64,000 bases of DNA from an uncultured Flavobacteriaceae bacterium (GCA_947502495.1 CANNAC010000002.1:496001-560000); one strand, 5' to 3'. Counted from the first letter of the stretch, positions 44,798-54,039 are shown. A program made the numbers and translations. The notes: generated by a model from the letters alone, not told the origin.

Positions 44798-44941
44798 TTC
44801 ATTATTCTTCTATTCTCGATTCGCGTTAGCGATAGAACGGTTTGTTTGAGCTCCTCGCAGAGAGCGAGTAGTGAAAGCGCGGTACTACAAAGCTTTTTAA
44901 GCGAAGTAGTAAACGCTATAAAAATTAACTTTATTACTTAT

Positions 44942-45112
44942 TGTCCTTTCGAGTGTAACGAATCACATCAAAGATTCCTCCATTACAGTCGGAATGACAT
45001 AATACTTCCATTTTTAATCAAACCCTAATTTAAGTTGCTTTGTCATTTCGAGTTTATCGAGAAATCTATAATCCATGCAATAAGAGATTCCTGTGTTGCA
45101 GTCGGAATGACA
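44942..45112. repeat. Pair of REP-like dispersed repeats
   Basis: 44942-44999 and 45041-45112 share TTTCGAGT, AGATTCCT and CAGTCGGAATGACA. Each begins TGTC-TTTCGA and ends CGGAATGACA, so it is an imperfect inverted repeat. Such repeats are frequent in flavobacterial intergenic DNA. Confidence 0.75.
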
Positions 45113-45120
45113 AAAGGAAT

Positions 45121-46563
45121 CTAGAAACTACAACTTGTAATTTCGGTTACACGCAAGGTGTTTACCATTCCTTTTTCTTGTATTGGCATCGCTGCTAGAC
45201 TTACTAGCATGTCTCCAGTTTCCAGATATCCTTTTTTACAGGCAATGGCATTTACATCTTCGATGGTTTCGTCTGTGCTTACAAACTTATCATAAAAGAA
45301 CGCCTTCACACCCCAAAGTAAATTTAACTGTGTTAAAATACGTCTGTTAGAGGTAAATACTAATATGTGTGCCGATGGTCGCCAAGCTGAAATTTGAAAT
45401 GCCGTATACCCACTATTGGTTAATGTGGAAATTCCTTTTGCATTAATCTCATTTGCCATATTTGCCGCATGATAACATATCGATTTCGTGATGTATCTTT
45501 TGGTACGAATATGTGGTGGCAATTGTGGTACTTGAATAAGCGGCGAGTCTTCTACACTTTTAATAATGTTAGACATTTGTGTAATTACTTGCACAGGATA
45601 TTGCCCAACAGAAGTTTCTCCAGAAAGCATTACTGCATCTGCGCCATCCATTACCGAGTTTGCAACATCATTAACTTCTGCTCTTGTTGGTGTAAGACTA
45701 GAAATCATGGTTTCCATCATTTGCGTTGCAATGATTACTGGAATTCTCGCTTTTTTAGCACGTAATACTAATTGTTTTTGAATAAGTGGTACTTGTTCTG
45801 CAGGTACTTCAACTCCTAAATCCCCACGAGCAACCATTAACCCATCACAATAAGCAACAATTTTATCTATGTTTTCTACTGCTTCTGGTTTTTCAATTTT
45901 TGCTATAATCGGAATTTTGTGATCACTATGCTTTGCTATTAAATCTTGTAACTGCATTAAATCTTCTGCATGACGCACAAAAGATAAAGCCATCCAATCT
46001 ACTTTTTGCTCGATGGCAAAAATAGCGTCTTCAATATCTTTTTCGGTTAAAGCAGGTTGTGAAATATCTGTATTTGGCAGATTAACCCCTTTTTTCGATT
46101 TTAGTGGTCCGCCTTGAATTACTCTTGCTTTAACTTCGGTTTTTTTATCTGTAGAAACGACTTCAAAAATAAGTTTACCATCATCTAAAAGAATACGTTC
46201 TCCTGGTTTTGCATCCTGTGGAAAACGATCATAGGTCATGTAAACACGTTCTTTTGTTCCTTCAAAACGTTCACCTGTAGCAAAAATAATTTCGTCTCCA
46301 GTTTTTACAATAACATCTCCTTTCATCACTCCTACACGAAGTTTCGGCCCTTGTAAATCTCCTAAAATAGCAGCGTTGTAACCAAACTCTTCATTAAGCT
46401 CACGTATCATTTGAATACGTTCTTTTACATCGGCATAATCTGCGTGTGAAAAATTAATTCGAAAGACATCTACTCCTTCTTCAAGCATTGCTTTTAAAAC
46501 GACTTTAGTGCTTGTTGCTGGTCCTAAAGTTGCTACTATTTTAGTTTTTTTTCTTTTTGTCAT
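45121..46563 (-). CDS. pyk: Pyruvate kinase
   Basis: This 480-residue enzyme converts phosphoenolpyruvate and ADP to pyruvate and ATP in glycolysis. It has TKIVATLGPATS, FRINFSHADYADVKERI, LQGPKLRVGV, IIAKIEKPEAVENIDKI (metal and phosphate binding), MVARGDLGVEVPAEQVPLIQ and IIATQMMETMI with the following PTRAEVNDVANSVMDGADAVML. It lies downstream of the IPExxxVDY gene in the acpP-fabF-rnc operon, the normal Bacteroidetes order. The last codons reach into the repeat-rich gap. Confidence 0.96.
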   Translation of the reverse strand: MTKRKKTKIVATLGPATSTKVVLKAMLEEGVDVFRINFSHADYADVKERIQMIRELNEEFGYNAAILGDLQGPKLRVGVMKGDVIVKTGDEIIFATGERFEGTKERVYMTYDRFPQDAKPGERILLDDGKLIFEVVSTDKKTEVKARVIQGGPLKSKKGVNLPNTDISQPALTEKDIEDAIFAIEQKVDWMALSFVRHAEDLMQLQDLIAKHSDHKIPIIAKIEKPEAVENIDKIVAYCDGLMVARGDLGVEVPAEQVPLIQKQLVLRAKKARIPVIIATQMMETMISSLTPTRAEVNDVANSVMDGADAVMLSGETSVGQYPVQVITQMSNIIKSVEDSPLIQVPQLPPHIRTKRYITKSICYHAANMANEINAKGISTLTNSGYTAFQISAWRPSAHILVFTSNRRILTQLNLLWGVKAFFYDKFVSTDETIEDVNAIACKKGYLETGDMLVSLAAMPIQEKGMVNTLRVTEITSCSF

Positions 46564-46607
46564 ATTCGTTTTCCTTGAATCCCGATACGTATCGAGAGAT
46601 AATCCTT

Positions 46608-47084
46608 TTAATTAAATATTAGTTGGTCTGTAGTTTTCAATTCGTTTGCATCTATAGCAAAAGCTGTTACTACTTGCGGTATTTCTAAAATTTTATTTAA
46701 GACTTGTTTTTCTACATATTGATTAGGGTCAACAGTAATCTTTAAAATAAAATTCACCTTTTTATATTCGGGAATTAAATGCTTTGTTGTTGTGAATTTT
46801 TCTTCGTTTATAAAAAGCGAAGTTACATCTACCGCGGCATTAACTTCTATTTTGCTAATATTAGAAACTAAGTTCCAAACGGTTAGTTGTTTTTCATCTT
46901 CCCATTCAAAAATAGAATAGCTAGAAGTATCTATGTATTCTATATCTACTCGTTTTCTTTTAAGATTTAGGCCTAAATATTTGTTTAAAAGATAGGCTAG
47001 TCTGTAGTCTTCAATAGAGCAATGTATGCCAATTAAAGCATAGTCTATGTCTTCTATAAAATCTTCAAGAATTAGTTTTCGCAA
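46608..47084 (-). CDS. IPExxxVDY family protein with TTG start
   Basis: This 158-residue protein has DFIEDIDYALIGIHCSIEDYRLAYLLNKYL, typical of the Bacteroidetes-only IPExxxVDY family, which is found between rnc and pyk, as here. The consensus name motif is poorly kept. No in-frame ATG exists near the start, so the start codon is TTG at 47084, preceded by AAAGGAATT. The function is unknown. Confidence 0.8.
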   Translation of the reverse strand: MRKLILEDFIEDIDYALIGIHCSIEDYRLAYLLNKYLGLNLKRKRVDIEYIDTSSYSIFEWEDEKQLTVWNLVSNISKIEVNAAVDVTSLFINEEKFTTTKHLIPEYKKVNFILKITVDPNQYVEKQVLNKILEIPQVVTAFAIDANELKTTDQLIFN

Positions 47085-47202
47085 AATGTTAATTCCTTTT
47101 AATTATTGTAAATATAGTATTAAAAACGAAGAATTATGTTAAGCTAAAGGTAATATTAACAGTAGTTTTTAACGAAAACGTTATAGTAGGTGTATTATTT
47201 TT

Positions 47203-47949
47203 TTAAACGGAAGCTCCTCTAGAAATTTGCTTTTGTAAAGCAAAAAAGGCACGTTTTGAGGCTTTTTCCTCGGCTTTCTTTTTGGAAGTTGCTCGTCCTT
47301 TAGAAATGACTTTTTGATCTATAGAAAGTTTTACAGAAAAATGTCTAATTTCATCATTTCCGGTGTCTTCATAGACCTCGTAATTAAAATTTTTCTTCTC
47401 TTTTTGGCACCATTCTATAAGTAAACTTTTATAGCTTATTACTTTGCCTTCTAGAGTTTCTATATCTACATGTGGTGTTATTACACGCTTGTAGATAAAT
47501 TTTTCGCAGTACTTATAGCCTCGATCTAGAAAAATAGCACCTACTAAAGCTTCAAATAAATTACCGTGAATATTATCGCCAAATTGACCTTTCGGTATTT
47601 TACTTTCTACTAATTTTATTAGTTTAAGGTCTCTTCCTAATTCGTTTAAGTGTTCGCGACTCACTATTTTAGAGCGCATTTTGGTAAGATAACCTTCATC
47701 TCCACTTGGAACCTCTATATATAAATGATGGGCCACTACAGCACTCAGCATAGCGTCTCCTAAAAATTCTAATCGTTCATAATTAATAGCATGTCCTTTG
47801 CCATTTCTTATGTTCATAGAACGGTGCGTAAAGGCCGTTTGGTAAAACTTTATTTCCTTGGGTTTAAAGCTTAAAATTTTTGATATAGACGTAAAGAAAT
47901 CCCCGTTATCTTTAGAACGAGAATTAAATATGTTACGAATGTATTTCAT
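47203..47949 (-). CDS. rnc: Ribonuclease III
   Basis: This 248-residue double-stranded RNA endonuclease has FTHRSMN, NYERLEFLGDAMLSAVVAHHLY (signature), GNLFEALVGAIFLDRGYKYCEKFI with the catalytic Glu and Asp, and a C-terminal double-stranded RNA binding domain (KSLLIEWCQKEKKN ... SKKKAEEKASKRAFFALQ). It starts 7 bp after the fabF stop, a typical acpP-fabF-rnc operon. Confidence 0.96.
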   Translation of the reverse strand: MKYIRNIFNSRSKDNGDFFTSISKILSFKPKEIKFYQTAFTHRSMNIRNGKGHAINYERLEFLGDAMLSAVVAHHLYIEVPSGDEGYLTKMRSKIVSREHLNELGRDLKLIKLVESKIPKGQFGDNIHGNLFEALVGAIFLDRGYKYCEKFIYKRVITPHVDIETLEGKVISYKSLLIEWCQKEKKNFNYEVYEDTGNDEIRHFSVKLSIDQKVISKGRATSKKKAEEKASKRAFFALQKQISRGASV

Positions 47950-47956
47950 TCAAAAA

Positions 47957-49207
47957 TTAATCTAGCTTCTTAAATAATACACAAGCATTATGGCCACCAA
48001 AGCCAAAGGTATTACTCATGGCTACTTTAACATCTCTTTTTTGAGGTGTATTAAGTGTTAAATTTAATTCTGGATCGATGTTGTCATCTACGGTAGTGTG
48101 GTTTATTGTTGGAGGCACGATACCATGTTCCATTGCAAGTATACATGCAATAGATTCAATAGCTCCTGCTGCACCTAACAAATGGCCAGTCATAGATTTT
48201 GTAGAATTAATGTTTATGTTTTTCGCGTGTGCACCAAATACGTTAGAAATAGCCTTAAGTTCTGCAACATCTCCAAGAGGTGTTGAGGTACCATGTGTAT
48301 TAATATGGTCTACTTCTTCTGGTTTTACTCCTGCGTTTTCTAAACAATTTTTCATCACAGCAATAACACCAATTCCTTCTGGATGTGGTGCTGTCATGTG
48401 ATATGCATCCGAAGACATTCCGCCTCCTAATACTTCTGCATATATTTTTGCTCCTCTTGCTTTTGCGTGCTCATATTCTTCTAAAATAATAGCTCCTGCT
48501 CCTTCACCTAAAACAAAACCATCTCTGGTAGCGTCAAAAGGTCTAGATGCTGTTTGTGGATCTTCATTTCTAGTCGATAAAGCATGCATTGCATTAAATC
48601 CACCCATTCCTGCAATAGTTACTGCTGCTTCACTTCCTCCGGTAACTATAACATCACAATGTCCTAAACGAATATAGTTTAAGGCATCTATCATAGCGTT
48701 AGCAGAAGAGGCACAAGCAGAAACTGTGGTGTAATTAGGTCCCATAAATCCATGTTTAATAGATATGTTTCCTGGTGCAATATCTGCAATCATTTTTGGA
48801 ATAAAGAATGGATTAAATCTAGGCGTACCATCTCCTTGTGCAAAGTTTAAAACTTCGTTTTGAAAGGTTTCTAGACCACCAATTCCTGCTCCCCAAATAA
48901 CACCAACACGTAGTTTGTTGATATTATCTAAGTTTAGCTTAGCATCTATGATAGCTTCATCGGAAGCTACCATAGCGTACTGAGCGAACTTGTCCATTTT
49001 ACGCGCCTCTTTTCTATCAAAAAAATCGGTAGCGTTAAAGTTTTTTATTTCACAAGCGAACTTGGTTTTGAACTTTTCCGTATCAAAATATGTTATAGGT
49101 GCAGCACCACTTTTACCACTTAATAGGGCTTCCCAATATTCGTCTTTGGTATTACCAATAGGTGTTAATGCTCCTAGACCTGTAACTACAACTCGCTTTA
49201 GTTCCAT
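47957..49207 (-). CDS. fabF: 3-oxoacyl-ACP synthase II
   Basis: This 416-residue condensing enzyme elongates acyl-ACP in fatty acid synthesis. The Cys-His-His triad is in TVSACASSANAM, NTHGTSTPLGD and STKSMTGHLLGAAGAIES. The N-terminal RVVVTGLGALTPIG and the C-terminal MSNTFGFGGHNACVLFKK are normal. It lies 12 bp downstream of acpP and 7 bp upstream of rnc. Confidence 0.97.
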   Translation of the reverse strand: MELKRVVVTGLGALTPIGNTKDEYWEALLSGKSGAAPITYFDTEKFKTKFACEIKNFNATDFFDRKEARKMDKFAQYAMVASDEAIIDAKLNLDNINKLRVGVIWGAGIGGLETFQNEVLNFAQGDGTPRFNPFFIPKMIADIAPGNISIKHGFMGPNYTTVSACASSANAMIDALNYIRLGHCDVIVTGGSEAAVTIAGMGGFNAMHALSTRNEDPQTASRPFDATRDGFVLGEGAGAIILEEYEHAKARGAKIYAEVLGGGMSSDAYHMTAPHPEGIGVIAVMKNCLENAGVKPEEVDHINTHGTSTPLGDVAELKAISNVFGAHAKNININSTKSMTGHLLGAAGAIESIACILAMEHGIVPPTINHTTVDDNIDPELNLTLNTPQKRDVKVAMSNTFGFGGHNACVLFKKLD

Positions 49208-49219
49208 AAAAATTTGTTC

Positions 49220-49453
49220 TTATTTAGCTGCTTCGATATAAGAAACTGCTTGACCAACTGTTGCAATATTTTCAGCTTGATCGTCTGGTATTTGGATATC
49301 GAATTCTTTTTCGAACTCCATAATTAATTCTACAGTATCTAATGAATCTGCTCCTAAGTCGTTTGTAAAGCTAGCTTCAGTTACAACTTCGTTTTCATCA
49401 ACTCCCAGTTTGTCTACGATAATCGCTTTTACTCTTGATGCAATGTCTGACAT
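49220..49453 (-). CDS. acpP: Acyl carrier protein
   Basis: This 77-residue acidic protein carries the phosphopantetheine site DSL in [10 protein letters not shown] (Ser37). It is the first gene of the acpP-fabF-rnc-pyk operon. A good candidate promoter lies at 49486-49493 on the minus strand. Confidence 0.97.
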   Translation of the reverse strand: MSDIASRVKAIIVDKLGVDENEVVTEASFTNDLGADSLDTVELIMEFEKEFDIQIPDDQAENIATVGQAVSYIEAAK

Positions 49454-49485
49454 AATCTTTTTAATTTTAAGTTTTAATTAGATGG

Positions 49486-49493
49486 CAAAAATA
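49486..49493 (-). promoter_or_regulatory. Candidate -7 box for the acpP operon
   Basis: The minus strand reads TATTTTTG at plus 49486-49493, a match to TAnnTTTG, 32 bp before the ATG. A/T-rich DNA lies upstream. Confidence 0.5.
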
Positions 49494-49636
49494 AAAAACT
49501 TTATTTTAAAACACACCTTTAGTTTAAAAATGTGGTTGTAATTTAATAAATAAAGCTGAATATTTGTTTTTTTACCTCTAATTGTTAATAATTATTCTTT
49601 TTTTTGTTTGAATAAATTTAACATTATTATCTGTAA

Positions 49637-50206
49637 ATGAAACGTATTGTAATTTTTGCTTCCGGAAGTGGAACTAATGCTGAAAATTTAATTAAGTTTT
49701 TTCACAACAGAGAAAATGCATCTGTTATTCAGGTTCTAACTAACAATCCTCGTGCCAAAGTTTTAGACCGATGTAAAAAACTGAATGTTAGCGCGTTATC
49801 ATTCAACAAAATAGCCTTCACTAAAACGAATGATGTACTCGATTTACTTAAAAACAAGCAACCAGACCTTATTGTCCTTGCTGGTTTTTTATGGAAATTT
49901 CCTGAAAATATACTTGCCCATTTTCCTAATAAAGTGATAAATGTTCATCCTGCTTTGCTACCAAAATATGGAGGAAAAGGTATGTATGGAATGCATGTTC
50001 ACGAAGCCGTTGTAAATAATAAAGAAAAAGAAACAGGCATCACTATTCATTACGTAAATGAACATTATGACGAAGGAGCTATCATTTTTCAAGCAAAATG
50101 CAAGGTAAATCCTACAGATTCTGCTGAAGATGTTGCAGAAAAGATTCATTTACTAGAAATGAAGCACTTTCCAGAAGTGGTAAACGATGTCCTATTTTCA
50201 GAATAG
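49637..50206 (+). CDS. purN: Phosphoribosylglycinamide formyltransferase
   Basis: This 189-residue enzyme transfers a formyl group from 10-formyl-tetrahydrofolate to GAR in purine synthesis. It has IVIFASGSGTNAENLIKFF, the catalytic NVHPALLPKYGGKGMYGMHVHEAV (Asn and His) and the Asp in HYDEGAIIFQ. TAAATTTA just upstream (about 49613-49620) is a possible -7 box. It is divergent from the acpP operon and is followed by the RNase H gene. Confidence 0.95.
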   Translation: MKRIVIFASGSGTNAENLIKFFHNRENASVIQVLTNNPRAKVLDRCKKLNVSALSFNKIAFTKTNDVLDLLKNKQPDLIVLAGFLWKFPENILAHFPNKVINVHPALLPKYGGKGMYGMHVHEAVVNNKEKETGITIHYVNEHYDEGAIIFQAKCKVNPTDSAEDVAEKIHLLEMKHFPEVVNDVLFSE

Positions 50207-50277
50207 AAATCAAACTATAACTAATCCGATTATCGCTAGTCTATATATGAAGCGATATCGATAGGCGCAAGCTAAAG

Positions 50278-50919
50278 ATGTCAAAAAAGAAAAAAAAATA
50301 TTATACAGTCTGGAAAGGACACCACGTTGGTGTTTTTGAAACATGGAATGACTGCAAAGCACAAATAAAAAATTACCAAGGCGCGCAATACAAATCTTTC
50401 CCAACCTTTGATGCTGCAAAAAAAGCATTAAACGCAAGCTATAAAGATTATATAGGTACCAATAAGAAATTTAAAAGCGAACTTTCTGCAGAGCAACTAA
50501 AAAAAATAGGACTACCAAATTATAATTCTATTTCTGTAGATGCAGCTTCCTCGGGAAATCCTGGTATTATGGAATATCGTGGCGTAGAAACTAAATCTAA
50601 AAAACAATTATTTATTCAAGGCCCTTTTGCGGAAGGCACAAATAATATAGGGGAATTTTTAGCTTTGGTTCACGGATTAAGTTTTTTAAAAAAACACAAC
50701 AGCGATCTCCTTATATATACAGATTCTAAAACCGCTATGAGTTGGGTGCGTAAAAAGACCTGTAATTCGAAATTAGAACGCAATGCCAAAAACAAACCGG
50801 TTTATGATTTAGTAGATCGTGCCATACTATGGTTAAACAATAACACGTACAAAACAACCATTGTAAAATGGGAAACCAAAGCTTGGGGAGAAATACCTGC
50901 AGATTTTGGTAGGAAATAA
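50278..50919 (+). CDS. Ribonuclease H with viroplasmin domain
   Basis: This 213-residue protein has an N-terminal caulimovirus viroplasmin-like domain (about 5-55, YYTVWKGHHVGVFETWND) and a C-terminal RNase H domain with SVDAASSGNPG, NNIGEFLALVHGL, IYTDSKTAMSWV and the final Asp in PADFGRK. These are the four acidic catalytic positions. It cleaves RNA in RNA-DNA hybrids. The layout is common in Bacteroidetes. Confidence 0.92.
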   Translation: MSKKKKKYYTVWKGHHVGVFETWNDCKAQIKNYQGAQYKSFPTFDAAKKALNASYKDYIGTNKKFKSELSAEQLKKIGLPNYNSISVDAASSGNPGIMEYRGVETKSKKQLFIQGPFAEGTNNIGEFLALVHGLSFLKKHNSDLLIYTDSKTAMSWVRKKTCNSKLERNAKNKPVYDLVDRAILWLNNNTYKTTIVKWETKAWGEIPADFGRK

Positions 50920-50945
50920 GTTATTATACTAGTTTTAAAATAACG

Positions 50946-50953
50946 TATATTTG
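50946..50953 (+). promoter_or_regulatory. Candidate -7 box for the PfkB kinase
   Basis: TATATTTG matches TAnnTTTG fully, 22 bp before the ATG at 50976. Confidence 0.6.
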
Positions 50954-50975
50954 CAAAAAAAATTAATATCGCTTT

Positions 50976-51905
50976 ATGAGCAAATTAGTCATTGTAGGTA
51001 CAGTAGCTTTTGACGCTATTGAAACTCCTTTTGGTAAAACCGATAAAATTCTTGGAGGCGCAGCAACATATATAGGTTTTTCTGCTGCCAATTTTGATAA
51101 CGTGGATGCCGCAGCAGTTTCTGTTGTTGGAGGAGATTTCCCGCAAGAATACCTAGACCTTTTAACCGACAGAAAAATAAGCATAGAAGGAATAGAAGTA
51201 GTAAAAGAAGGTAAAACTTTCTTTTGGAGTGGTAAATATCATAACGATATGAACACTCGTGATACCTTAGCAACAGAGTTAAATGTACTAGAACATTTTA
51301 CACCAGTTGTACCTGAAAGTTACAAAGATGCAGATATTGTGATGCTTGGTAACTTACATCCTTTAACACAACAGAGTGTTTTAGATCAAATGTCTAAAAA
51401 ACCGAAATTGGCAATTTTAGACACCATGAATTTCTGGATGGATATTGCTATGGATGATTTAAAAGCAGTTATAAAAAATATAGATGTGATCACCATTAAT
51501 GATGAAGAAGCTCGCCAGTTATCTGGAGAATACTCTTTAGTTAATGCAGCAAAGAAGATTCATGAAATGGGTCCTAAATATGTGGTTATTAAAAAAGGAG
51601 AACATGGCGCTTTACTATTTAGTGAAGGAAACATGTTCTATGCACCAGCTTTACCATTAGCTGAAGTTTTTGATCCAACAGGAGCAGGAGACACTTTTGC
51701 AGGTGGTTTTGCAGGATATATTGCTAAAACAGGTAATATTTCTTTTGAAAACATGAAGAAGGCAGTAATATATGGTTCTGCATTAGCTTCCTTTTGTGTA
51801 GAAAAATTTGGAACAGAACGCATGCTAACTTTAACAGATAAAGAAATATTCGAGCGCTTGCAACAGTTCAAAGATTTGACACAATTTGATATCGAAATAA
51901 ACTAA
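50976..51905 (+). CDS. PfkB-family sugar or nucleoside kinase
   Basis: This 309-residue kinase has KILGGAATYIGFSAANF near 28 and the PfkB signature FDPTGAGDTFAGGFAGYI with catalytic Asp near residue 240. VGGDFPQEYLDLL and VVIKKGEHGALLF are also family marks. The substrate is unknown: ribokinase, adenosine kinase and related enzymes share these motifs. It is followed by a terminator and the PurF-like gene. Confidence 0.9.
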   Translation: MSKLVIVGTVAFDAIETPFGKTDKILGGAATYIGFSAANFDNVDAAAVSVVGGDFPQEYLDLLTDRKISIEGIEVVKEGKTFFWSGKYHNDMNTRDTLATELNVLEHFTPVVPESYKDADIVMLGNLHPLTQQSVLDQMSKKPKLAILDTMNFWMDIAMDDLKAVIKNIDVITINDEEARQLSGEYSLVNAAKKIHEMGPKYVVIKKGEHGALLFSEGNMFYAPALPLAEVFDPTGAGDTFAGGFAGYIAKTGNISFENMKKAVIYGSALASFCVEKFGTERMLTLTDKEIFERLQQFKDLTQFDIEIN

Positions 51906-51910
51906 ACACA

Positions 51911-51941
51911 AACGCGCTCATAATGGAGCGCGTTTTTTTTT
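51911..51941 (+). terminator. Rho-independent terminator of the PfkB kinase gene
   Basis: AACGCGCTC-ATAATG-GAGCGCGTT is followed by a run of nine T. The stem is nine perfect pairs, 5 bp past the stop. Confidence 0.93.
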
Positions 51942-51953
51942 CGCAAAATCAAA

Positions 51954-51975
51954 GTTTCATAATTTGTTATGAAAC
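51954..51975. promoter_or_regulatory. Perfect inverted repeat upstream of the PurF-like gene
   Basis: GTTTCATAA (51954-51962) and TTATGAAAC (51967-51975) flank TTTG. The 9-bp arms lie 50 bp before the ATG. The symmetric form suits an operator for a dimeric regulator or a leader hairpin. The ATAATTTG core also overlaps a -7-like box. Confidence 0.5.
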
Positions 51976-52025
51976 AATGTAAAAGGCGACAACACAAATA
52001 AGAAACAACAAACACACAACTAAAA

Positions 52026-53924
52026 ATGAGCGATGCTTTAAAACATGAATGTGGAATAGCACACATTAGACTTTTAAAACCATTAGAATTTTACAAAGAG
52101 AAATATGGTACTGCGTTTTACGGTGTAAACAAAATGTATCTATTAATGGAAAAGCAGCACAATCGTGGTCAAGATGGCGCTGGTTTTGCAAGTATTAAAT
52201 TAGATACCCAACCAGGAGAGCGTTACATAAGTAGAGTTCGCTCTATTGCACAGCAACCTATTCAAGATATTTTTGCTCAAATAAACGGTAGAATAAATAA
52301 AGAACTTACCGAACACCCAGAATACCAAGATGATGTTGCATTACAAAAAAAGAACATTCCGTATATAGGAGAAGTGCTTTTAGGTCATGTTCGTTATGGT
52401 ACCTTTGGTAAAAATAGCGTAGAAAGTGTACATCCTTTTTTAAGACAAAATAACTGGATGCACAGAAATCTTATTCTTGCTGGTAACTTTAACATGACCA
52501 ATGTTAAAGAGTTATTTAAAAACCTATTAGATTTAGGACAACACCCAAAAGAGTATACAGATACCATTACTATAATGGAAAAGATCGGTCACTTTTTAGA
52601 TGATGCTGTCGCAAAAATATACAAGAAACTTAAAAAAGAAGGTTACAATAAAAATGAATGTTCCCCTTTAATTGCAGAACGATTAAACGTAGCAAAAATT
52701 TTAAGAAAAGCCGCAAAAAACTGGGATGGTGGTTATGCAATGGCTGGACTTTTAGGACATGGAGATTCTTTTGTACTTCGTGATCCTGCAGGAATTAGAC
52801 CAACCTATTATTACCAAGATGATGAAGTTGTAGTTGTAGCTTCAGAAAGACCTGTAATACAAACCGTATTTAATGTAGACTTTGACGACGTTAAAGAATT
52901 ACAACCTGGTCATGCTATTATCACCAAAAAATCTGGAGAGGTTTCTATTCAAGAAATATTAGAACCTTTAGAAAGAAAAGCATGTTCTTTTGAACGTATC
53001 TATTTCTCTAGAGGAAGTGATGCAGAAATCTATCAAGAGCGAAAAGAACTAGGAAAATTATTAATGCCTAGAGTTTTGGAAGCTATTGATAATGATACAG
53101 AAAATTCTGTTTTTTCCTATATTCCAAATACAGCGGAAACTTCCTTTTTCGGGATGATAGAAGCTGTTGAAGAACATTTAAACCAAAAGAAAACACAAGC
53201 CATTTTAGAGGGAGACGGAAAACTTTCTAAAGAACGTGTTATTGAAATCTTATCGGAAAGAACAAGAATTGAAAAAATCGCGATTAAAGATGTTAAACTA
53301 AGAACCTTTATCACAGAAGATAGTAGTAGAGACGATTTAGTTGCGCATGTTTACGATGTTACTTATGGTGTAATTAAACCAACAGATAACCTGGTTATTA
53401 TAGATGATAGTATTGTAAGAGGTACCACTCTAAAAAAGAGTATCATTAAAATGATGGATCGACTGCATCCTAAAAAAATAGTTGTTGTTTCTTCTGCACC
53501 GCAAATACGTTATCCGGATTGCTATGGTATTGATATGGCAAAAATTGAAGGCTTAATTGCATTCAAGGCAATGCTATCTCTTCTTGAGGACAATAATAAA
53601 TACCACCTGATTGAAGAAGTCTATAAAAAATGTAAAAAACAAGTAGATTTAGAAGATACTGAGGTAAAAAACTTTGTAAAAGAACTTTATGATCATTTCA
53701 CAGATGATGAAATTTCTGATAAAATCTCGGAATTATTAAGCGATGAAACGGTAAATGCAGAGGTGAAAATAATATTTCAACCTGTAGCTAATTTACATAA
53801 AGCTTGTCCTAAAAACTTAGGCGATTGGTATTTTACAGGAAATTATCCAACAGCAGGAGGAAATAGAGTGGTAAATAGAGCTTTTATTAATTTCTATGAA
53901 GGAAATGAAGAACGTGCTTACTAG
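52026..53924 (+). CDS. PurF-like amidophosphoribosyltransferase, long Bacteroidetes type
   Basis: This 632-residue protein joins an N-terminal class II glutamine amidotransferase domain with Cys9 (after removal of an 8-residue lead) in HECGIAHIRLL, followed by KQHNRGQDGAGFA, GHVRYGTFG and NFNMTN, to a phosphoribosyltransferase domain with the PRPP-binding VIIDDSIVRGTTLKKSI near 460. Normal PurF is about 470-500 residues: the extra length is at the C-terminus and within the domains. It is probably the enzyme that starts purine synthesis or a close relative. Confidence 0.85.
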   Translation: MSDALKHECGIAHIRLLKPLEFYKEKYGTAFYGVNKMYLLMEKQHNRGQDGAGFASIKLDTQPGERYISRVRSIAQQPIQDIFAQINGRINKELTEHPEYQDDVALQKKNIPYIGEVLLGHVRYGTFGKNSVESVHPFLRQNNWMHRNLILAGNFNMTNVKELFKNLLDLGQHPKEYTDTITIMEKIGHFLDDAVAKIYKKLKKEGYNKNECSPLIAERLNVAKILRKAAKNWDGGYAMAGLLGHGDSFVLRDPAGIRPTYYYQDDEVVVVASERPVIQTVFNVDFDDVKELQPGHAIITKKSGEVSIQEILEPLERKACSFERIYFSRGSDAEIYQERKELGKLLMPRVLEAIDNDTENSVFSYIPNTAETSFFGMIEAVEEHLNQKKTQAILEGDGKLSKERVIEILSERTRIEKIAIKDVKLRTFITEDSSRDDLVAHVYDVTYGVIKPTDNLVIIDDSIVRGTTLKKSIIKMMDRLHPKKIVVVSSAPQIRYPDCYGIDMAKIEGLIAFKAMLSLLEDNNKYHLIEEVYKKCKKQVDLEDTEVKNFVKELYDHFTDDEISDKISELLSDETVNAEVKIIFQPVANLHKACPKNLGDWYFTGNYPTAGGNRVVNRAFINFYEGNEERAY

Positions 53925-54026
53925 CATAATTTCTTACGGTTTTTCCGTATCTGTCTAATTTTTAAACGCTTAATCCATAAAAAAAGCTTTTCATCTAAAA
54001 GATTTTATTAGAAAAATAAATAAAAC

Positions 54027-54034
54027 TACATTAG
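54027..54034 (+). promoter_or_regulatory. -7-like box of sRNA unit 1
   Basis: TACATTAG fits TAnnTTxG and lies exactly six bases before the first conserved base (54040), the same distance as in unit 2. Confidence 0.45.
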
Positions 54035-54039
54035 TAGGA

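Larger units (their letters stand above)
44672..45120. other. 449-bp gene-free stretch with a terminator and dispersed repeats
   Basis: It holds a terminator (44766-44797), a GC-richer patch without ORF at about 44820-44930 (GCGTTAGCGATAG ... GAGCGAGTAGTGAAAGCGCG), and two related repeats at 44942-44999 and 45041-45112. No gene is supported. Confidence 0.75.

Noticed and set aside
44820-44935. Possible tRNA or gene remnant in a GC-richer patch
   Set aside because: No cloverleaf with a TTCGA-type T-loop and matching stems could be drawn, and no frame is open for a useful length.
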